DNA from: an uncultured Collinsella sp.
Lineage (GTDB): Bacteria > Actinomycetota > Coriobacteriia > Coriobacteriales > Coriobacteriaceae
Assembly: GCA_902493545.1 (NCBI GenBank)
Contig: CABUQI010000038.1
Coordinates: 1-10,465 of the forward strand
Length of the DNA stretch: 10,465 bases
Reading direction: 5' to 3'
Every line of letters starts with the position of its first letter. Within the stretch, counting starts at the first letter, position 1. Position numbers and translations under genes: made by a program. The notes beneath the pieces are model-generated. The model made no database searches. It was not told the DNA's origin and saw only the letters and a list, made by a program, of their open reading frames with translations. Shown here piece by piece: positions 6,038-10,465 of this stretch.

Positions 6038-7420
6038 CTATCCAAACATCTGCGGTAGGTCGATGAAGACGGTTCGATCGCTTTCGCCAGCTTCGAAGCC
6101 CGAACGGGAGAAGAATCCATAGCGATGGCACTTGAGCCCCGTTGCCTCGACTTGGATGATTTCCTCGTCGACCATTTTTTGCGTGACGGGGGATTTGCGG
6201 AACTTTGCTTCGTAGAATGCGTAACCCTCGGGGTCTTGCGTTACCACATCGAACTCGCCGCTCGTCTTGTTTGCGGGATCGTCGTACCAGTACTTGCCTA
6301 TGGCGTCGAAAGCCGGTTCGATCTTGCCGGTCCTGTTCTGCCGCACGAGGTATTGACGGCAGACCTCCTCGAACATATGAGGAACGTAGTTTTCCTCGAA
6401 GTCTTGGGAGACGTGACGATCATAGAAGACTTCCGGGTCGAGCAGCTGACGCGCCGAGGCATTGCGGAAAACATAGCGATAGTAAAAGAGCGAAAGCGGA
6501 TCCACTACGAAGTAGCCGGACTTACGCTTGTTCGTAGGGTCGTTGATGGGTGCACGCTTTTGGACGATTTCGAGTGACATGAGCTTGTCGAGCACGTCTG
6601 CCATGGCCGGACCGCTCGAGACGTGCGACTGTGCCAGCACGTCCCCCCAACGGGAGTAACCTTGTGCGAGAGCCCCGAAAACTTCGTTGGCGTTGGTCAT
6701 CTTCGAGATCTCGGCGTTGAGATAGGACGGCACCTCGCTTTCTAAGCGGGCGCCAGGTTCCGTGACGAGCTCGATGATGTTGTCGCGTACGCTTTGGGAT
6801 TGATCGATGAGGCGATTGTAAAAGGGGATGCCGCCAAAAACGCTATAGAGCCGCACCTTGTCCTCGGGCGAGAACGCGGGATAGAACTTCGCAGCGTCAA
6901 AGTAATCCATGGGCTTAAGCTCAAGCGCGAGATCAATTCGCCCGTAGAGGGGGCTTTCATGCTCGATGAGGGATTTCATAATCTCAACGTAGGAGCCGCA
7001 CAGGACAATGTTTAAACGTGAGTCTTCCCTGTGAGCGTCGATTGAGGTCTGAAGAATGCTGTCTAAGCCCTTAACCGCATCTCTCAAGTAGGGGTATTCG
7101 TCGAGAACGAGGGTAATGTTCTTGTCTTTGGCTTGGGCAAACAGAAATTCGATGAGCTCGCGGATGCCTGTGAAGGCGAGCGGAGGAAAGCTCAGCGTTT
7201 CAGCAACAAGGGCGGACAGACTCTCGAGGTTGTCTGCCTCGGAGGTTTGGCGGCACTCGTAATAGACCGTTGCGACGTCCGACAAATCGGTTAGCGCCTG
7301 CTTGATGAGCTCACTTTTTCCGACGCGACGCCTGCCGTAAATGAGAACATTGCGCTGCTCAGGTGCTTTGAGCGTTTTCTTAATACGGGCGAGTTCACGC
7401 TCCCTGCCAATGAATTCCAC
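6038..7420 (-). CDS. ATPase_2/DUF234-type ATPase with PD-(D/E)XK-like C-terminus
   Basis: A 460-residue cytoplasmic P-loop ATPase of the so-called archaeal ATPase group (ATPase_2, within the STAND class). Walker A is GRRRVGKS (29-36), Walker B is LVLDE (104-108) and a sensor-like LCGSYVEIM follows (140-148). PLYGR (157-161) is typical of the family. The middle (about 235-310) looks like a winged helix, with ALAQGYSRWGDVLAQSH. The C-terminal DUF234 part contains FEEVCRQYL (350-358), GEFDVV (388-393) and YEAKFRK (403-409). E351, D391, E404 and K406 thus match the layout of a PD-(D/E)XK nuclease-like fold. All key motifs are intact and the length is normal for the family. The biological role of these proteins is poorly known; a regulatory, defence-like or selfish role is speculation. 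The start is GTG at 7420 with GGAAGG about ten bases upstream. Transcription likely passes through the palindrome array upstream, which suggests tight control. It ends 153 bp before the topoisomerase B start on the same strand. Confidence 0.87.
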   Translation of the reverse strand: MEFIGRERELARIKKTLKAPEQRNVLIYGRRRVGKSELIKQALTDLSDVATVYYECRQTSEADNLESLSALVAETLSFPPLAFTGIRELIEFLFAQAKDKNITLVLDEYPYLRDAVKGLDSILQTSIDAHREDSRLNIVLCGSYVEIMKSLIEHESPLYGRIDLALELKPMDYFDAAKFYPAFSPEDKVRLYSVFGGIPFYNRLIDQSQSVRDNIIELVTEPGARLESEVPSYLNAEISKMTNANEVFGALAQGYSRWGDVLAQSHVSSGPAMADVLDKLMSLEIVQKRAPINDPTNKRKSGYFVVDPLSLFYYRYVFRNASARQLLDPEVFYDRHVSQDFEENYVPHMFEEVCRQYLVRQNRTGKIEPAFDAIGKYWYDDPANKTSGEFDVVTQDPEGYAFYEAKFRKSPVTQKMVDEEIIQVEATGLKCHRYGFFSRSGFEAGESDRTVFIDLPQMFG

Positions 7421-7526
7421 TTACTCGGTTCCTTCCGACTCGGTTTTGTCCGAGTTAATTGTATCGCATGAATCAGTTTATGCTCGAGTTTACTCGGACA
7501 AAACCGAGTCGGTTCTGTCCGAGTAA
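7421..7526. repeat. Palindromic operator array upstream of the ATPase
   Basis: The unit ACTCGG-N6-CCGAGT occurs perfectly at 7438-7455 (centre TTTTGT) and at 7492-7509 (same unit, opposite orientation). An imperfect copy, AGTCGG-N6-CCGAGT, is at 7507-7524, and a half-site TTACTCGG is at 7421-7428. The last two copies overlap head to head, making a 37-bp palindrome (7490-7526) with one mismatched pair and central base 7508. The left copy lies immediately downstream of a possible minus-strand -10 (TACAAT, 7463-7458). The big palindrome lies just upstream of where the -35 would be. This arrangement suits repression, possibly with looping, by a protein binding the 18-bp unit. Confidence 0.75.
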
Positions 7527-7588
7527 GTTTGAATAGTGAACCGAAGTTGTAATGTCCGCATGGCGATGACGAACATGGTTTCCATAAT

Positions 7589-7655
7589 GACAGATATAGT
7601 TGACATCTTCTGATAGATGCAATATATTTCTGCCATGTTGCAACGGATATCTGTC
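7589..7655 (+). promoter_or_regulatory. Strong promoter of the repressor/membrane gene pair with flanking inverted repeat
   Basis: TTGACA (7600-7605), 17 bases, then TATATT (7623-7628) makes a near-consensus promoter; transcription should start near 7635. A 5-bp inverted repeat, CATCT-N6-AGATG (7604-7619), fills the spacer. A perfect 9-bp inverted repeat, GACAGATAT (7589-7597) and ATATCTGTC (7647-7655), brackets the whole promoter. These are plausible sites for autoregulation by the Cro/C1-type protein encoded directly downstream. Confidence 0.7.
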
Positions 7656-7676
7656 CATTACCACGAAAGGAACTCC

Positions 7677-7907
7677 ATGCCGGGCAAAAAGAACCTACGC
7701 ATGAAGGCGGCGCGCGCGGCGGTTGGCCTTTCGCAAGCTGACTTGGCCGAGGCCGTGGGCGTTACGCGCCAGACCATCGGCCTGATCGAGGCGGGCGGCT
7801 ACAACCCCACGCTCAATTTGTGCGTGGCAATCTGTAAAGCGCTACGCGTTACGTTGAACGACTTGTTTTGGGAAGACGAGAGCGACGTCGACCCTGACGC
7901 TCTTTAG
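7677..7907 (+). CDS. Small Cro/C1-type (XRE) helix-turn-helix regulator
   Basis: A 76-residue DNA-binding protein that is almost entirely one XRE helix-turn-helix domain. LRMKAARAAVGLSQADLAEAVGVTRQ..., about residues 7-40, carries the recognition helix TRQTIGLIEAG (30-40). The following GYNPTLNLCVAICKALRV (41-58) is characteristic of the compact regulators often paired with a membrane-protein gene. An acidic tail (EDESDVDPD) ends it. The start is ATG at 7677 with AAAGGA (7666-7671) at proper spacing. An in-frame ATG at 7617 lies upstream of the promoter -10 and cannot be used from that promoter. The stop codon overlaps the ribosome site of the next gene, so the two are probably translationally coupled. 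It likely represses its own promoter; the inducing signal is unknown. Confidence 0.9.
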   Translation: MPGKKNLRMKAARAAVGLSQADLAEAVGVTRQTIGLIEAGGYNPTLNLCVAICKALRVTLNDLFWEDESDVDPDAL

Positions 7908-7916
7908 GAGTTCGCT

Positions 7917-8501
7917 ATGAAATTTGAAGATTTAAAACTCGTGCAAAAGTGGCGTGAATATGCCGGCCCAAAGGATGAGCGCCTGGAGGCTGAGAACGCG
8001 AAGATCTACAAGATTGGTTTCGTGCTGCTTTCGTTTGGCATGTTGATGATCTTTTTCTACCAGTTTATAGCTCGACAGGTTGCGTGGGTTCACAGCGACG
8101 CCAGTGAAATGCCGCATGGCTTTGCAACGCCGTTCGAGGCGGCCATGTATTTGTGGCTCGTTCTCGTGATGTTGATTTGCGCAGGACTGCAAACGCGGAA
8201 GGGCTATGTCGATACCAATCGTTTTGGGCAAACCGAGCATCTTCCTGTTGGATATTTCCTGCTTCTCAGCGGTCTTAGCGGCACCGCGTTCGCGCTTGTT
8301 ATTGCCGCAATGCGCTGTATCGCTGAGGCGCAGGTCGTACCGCTCGAAAGCGTCTTTTGGTTGGCGAACCTGGCCACGGGCGTGTTCTGCGGTGCGACGA
8401 TTTTCGCGGCCACGTTTGCTGGCCTGTGCGCAACGTTTTTCACGGCGAAAAGACGCCGTGCCAAGCTCGAGGCAGAACTCGACTCCTCTGACGACATCTA
8501 A
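7917..8501 (+). CDS. Four-helix membrane protein, DUF6773-like
   Basis: A 194-residue integral membrane protein of unknown function. The charged cytoplasmic N-terminus contains KDERLEAENAKIYKIGF (19-35), a signature I associate with the DUF6773-type proteins encoded next to small XRE regulators. Four hydrophobic segments follow at about 33-51, 75-91, 112-132 and 147-175. The Lys/Arg-rich end TAKRRRAKLE (176-185) then suggests the C-terminus is inside. There is no signal peptide or catalytic motif. It starts at ATG 7917, nine bases after the regulator's stop, with AGGAG (7906-7910) overlapping that stop codon. A clear terminator closes the pair. Together they look like a self-contained regulator/membrane module; the membrane protein could sense a signal or modulate the regulator, which is speculation. 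The family name is moderately certain. Confidence 0.85.
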   Translation: MKFEDLKLVQKWREYAGPKDERLEAENAKIYKIGFVLLSFGMLMIFFYQFIARQVAWVHSDASEMPHGFATPFEAAMYLWLVLVMLICAGLQTRKGYVDTNRFGQTEHLPVGYFLLLSGLSGTAFALVIAAMRCIAEAQVVPLESVFWLANLATGVFCGATIFAATFAGLCATFFTAKRRRAKLEAELDSSDDI

Positions 8502-8506
8502 TGCGT

Positions 8507-8543
8507 AATGGGCTGGCTCTGGGTATCCAGAACCAGCCCATTT
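8507..8543 (+). terminator. Intrinsic-type terminator after the membrane protein gene
   Basis: AATGGGCTGGCTCTGG (8507-8522) and CCAGAACCAGCCCATT (8527-8542) pair over 16 positions with a single mismatch and a GTAT loop. The stem begins five bases after the stop codon and ends in ATTT. The short T-run is weak, but the stem is long and well placed. Because the surface-protein gene converges from the right, the hairpin may act in both directions. Confidence 0.8.
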
Positions 8544-8590
8544 GATGTTCGATGAGCCGAGTCGGCGCCTCTCACAAAGGTAACTGAGAG

Positions 8591-10465
8591 CTAGTGAGGC
8601 TTATCAGAATTGACCTCATCGGCGGTGTCGGTTTCGAGCGCCGTGCGGCGGGCGCTGTAGGCGACGAGGCCGGCGCCTGCTGCGGCGAGTGCTGCTGCGG
8701 CTGCCGTAAGGGGAGCGTTGACATCGCCCGTGCCCGCAAGCGCGCCCGCTTTTCCGAGGCGCTTGTTATTGCCGTGATCCTTGCCGCTGCCAGAGCCACT
8801 GCCGCTACCGGAGCTGCTTCCGCCGGAGCCGCCACTGCCGTCCGCCGTCATCGGTGCATCGTGAAGCCCCGTCGTATCCGCGTTGTCGCATACGCCGACC
8901 TGAACTTCTGAGCGTTCGCATGCCGCGTCGGGCACATGAAGCTCGTGCAGTACGGCACCCAGCGCCGAGTTTGCGCCCGGTCGAATTTCCTCGAGCGTTA
9001 CGGGATCGAGCGCCACCAGCTTACGCGCCTTCGCATATAGCGTTACGCGTTTGCCCACCTCGTCGCTCCAACTCTCGGGGATGGCGAAGCTCATGCGGAA
9101 CTGTGCCGTGCAACCCGGTGCCAGCACGGCGTTGCCACTGTCGGCTACCAGCGGGTGCGTTGCAAAATGTGCGCCCAGCGTCTCGAGCGTGTACTTCACG
9201 TGTGTCATGTCGTTGGCCGAAGCGTCCTCGGCAAGCTCTGGATCGTAGATCGATGCCATGCGTGCGTTCACTCCGAACCCGATGGATGCGCTGGAGAACG
9301 GCTGACTGGAGCCCTCTCGGTACAGATCGATCGTGCCGGCGGTCAGCAAGGTGTTGCCGTCGTTTCGCACCGTGACCATGAAGGATTCGCCTGCTGCTCC
9401 GGGCACCACCGCGCCCGAGGTAGCGACTGCGCCCGTCGGAGTGGCACACGCCACCAAGGGCACTTCGATGCCGTGTAGTTCTGCCTCGCTCTTCTCCGCG
9501 CTCACAATGTGCGTGGCGAGCGCGGAGAGCATGCTCCCCGACGTCAAAAATGTCGTTATCTGATCGACGGGATGGTCCAGCTCGCACATCACGAACGGCT
9601 CCGTGAACAGATCGCCTGCCAAGGTGCTGGCGAAGATGCGGAAGTGCTTGCCCATCACTGCTACCGGGTTGCCTTCTTCGTCGTAGGTTTGTCCCACCTT
9701 GCCATCGGTGTTCTCTACATAGAGCACGCACCTGCCGTTGTTGCTTACGCTAAACGATGTCGGGCCACAGCCTGCGGCACCCACGGGCTGCGTTGCAAAT
9801 GCCGATGCGCCTCGTGCCCAAGTAATATGCTGCAGCTGCTCGTTGACGGTAGCCAAAAAGCCCGTGTGCTGCGGCCACGGCACCGCGTGGGGTACTGTGG
9901 CATCTGGCGACATAACGCCCCAGCCCGCAATGGACTGGCCGATCACGGCGTACGATGCACAGCCACAACCTCCTGCGGTCTCGTATGCAACGGGAACCAC
10001 CATTTTGCCGTTGATATTCTCGGGCGCGCCCAGCTCGATGCTCGACGGTGCCTGCGGAAAGCGGAGGACCTGACGGAACGTGAGACTGTCGCCCAAATCA
10101 TCCGACCACAGGGTAAAGCATTCCAGCGCAACCTCGGCCTCGCTACCGAGCGTCTTTTCTGCGGTGGCTCCGTGGCGGTGGAGGTAGGCGCCCGACAGAC
10201 GTCCGTCGACCAGCGTCTTGCCCACCGTGATGCGTGGGCACTGCAGACAATGGTAGCCATCCTCCTGAAGGTGGCCGCGCGAGATGCTGCGCCATGACGT
10301 GTGCGATATCACGCGAACTCCGTCGTTGCTTATGCGCAGGCGCACAACGGACAGTATGCCGGCTGTGCTTGCCGTATCGAAAAGGGTGTTGTCGCCGTCG
10401 GGGCGCTCGCCCGAGACCAGCAGCACGTAAGCGTCCTGGTTTCCCCTCCCGTCCGTATATTCCAC
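8591..10465 (-). CDS. Large cell-wall-anchored surface protein (C-terminal 624 residues)
   Basis: The open frame runs off the right edge, so the real start and any signal peptide are not visible; the GTG at the very edge need not be a start. Residue numbers count from that edge. The visible part is a Thr/Ser/Gly-rich, probably beta-rich extracellular protein. Residues 1 to about 335 contain short beta-strand repeats such as NNGRCVLYVENTDGK (242-256), reminiscent of propeller blades. Residues about 335-510 resemble an Ig-like/CARDB domain (SFMVTVRNDGNTLLTAGTIDLY, 361-382, is typical). A Ser-Gly linker (543-561) leads to a sorting signal: LAGTG (576-580) followed by D, a hydrophobic Ala-rich helix (about 584-603) and ARR. 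The LAXTG form is preferred by class E sortases of high-GC Gram-positive bacteria. The tail after the helix (21 residues, acidic) is longer than usual. At least 12 cysteines are present, including a CLQC pair (73-76), which is many for a secreted Gram-positive protein. Ligand and function are unknown. Confidence 0.85.
   Translation of the reverse strand: MEYTDGRGNQDAYVLLVSGERPDGDNTLFDTASTAGILSVVRLRISNDGVRVISHTSWRSISRGHLQEDGYHCLQCPRITVGKTLVDGRLSGAYLHRHGATAEKTLGSEAEVALECFTLWSDDLGDSLTFRQVLRFPQAPSSIELGAPENINGKMVVPVAYETAGGCGCASYAVIGQSIAGWGVMSPDATVPHAVPWPQHTGFLATVNEQLQHITWARGASAFATQPVGAAGCGPTSFSVSNNGRCVLYVENTDGKVGQTYDEEGNPVAVMGKHFRIFASTLAGDLFTEPFVMCELDHPVDQITTFLTSGSMLSALATHIVSAEKSEAELHGIEVPLVACATPTGAVATSGAVVPGAAGESFMVTVRNDGNTLLTAGTIDLYREGSSQPFSSASIGFGVNARMASIYDPELAEDASANDMTHVKYTLETLGAHFATHPLVADSGNAVLAPGCTAQFRMSFAIPESWSDEVGKRVTLYAKARKLVALDPVTLEEIRPGANSALGAVLHELHVPDAACERSEVQVGVCDNADTTGLHDAPMTADGSGGSGGSSSGSGSGSGSGKDHGNNKRLGKAGALAGTGDVNAPLTAAAAALAAAGAGLVAYSARRTALETDTADEVNSDKPH

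Noticed and set aside
7617..7676. An in-frame ATG at 7617 that would lengthen the XRE regulator by 20 residues
   Set aside because: It precedes the near-consensus -10 box (7623-7628) and lacks a ribosome site; the ATG at 7677 has AAAGGA and matches the usual length.
8780..8840. Low-complexity GC-rich tract that looks like a DNA repeat
   Set aside because: It is simply the coding sequence of the Ser-Gly linker before the wall-sorting signal.

Overview
The window looks like chromosomal DNA of a high-GC Gram-positive gut actinobacterium, most likely Collinsella or a close Coriobacteriia relative. This is inferred from the GC-rich codon use, an LAXTG-type surface anchor, actinobacterial-type ATPase families and a Gram-positive/actinobacterial-style SOS box. 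No rRNA, tRNA, CRISPR array or insertion sequence is visible.

Layout. At the left, a short promoter region with a possible operator leads into a plus-strand iron-sulfur flavoprotein gene (291-821). A 15-bp perfect inverted repeat (835-899) separates it from a decayed minus-strand AAA ATPase gene (930-1397). That pseudogene keeps its start codon and ribosome site, preceded by three 19-bp tandem repeats, but has lost both Walker motifs. A strong GC hairpin (1525-1567) follows a two-gene minus-strand operon coding for a divergent type IIA topoisomerase: subunit B (3887-5884) then subunit A (1601-3841). The operon has a plausible promoter and, about 100 bp upstream of the B start codon, a perfect LexA-type box, TCGAAC-N4-GTTCGA. 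Next, still on the minus strand, is an intact ATPase with a PD-(D/E)XK-like C-terminus (6038-7420). Its upstream region carries an array of ACTCGG-N6-CCGAGT palindromes, including a 37-bp near-perfect one.

Divergent from that ATPase is a plus-strand pair: a small Cro/C1-type repressor (7677-7907) and a four-helix membrane protein (7917-8501), closed by a clear hairpin terminator (8507-8543). The right end holds the C-terminal 624 residues of a large minus-strand cell-wall-anchored protein (8591-10465, 5' end outside the window).

How it fits together. The topoisomerase operon is the core housekeeping-type unit and may be DNA-damage inducible. The flavoprotein and the repressor/membrane pair look like small self-contained stress or regulation modules. 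Two ATPase genes, one dead and one intact, each have an unusual iterated repeat array between the promoter area and the ribosome site; this shared design is the least explained feature of the window.
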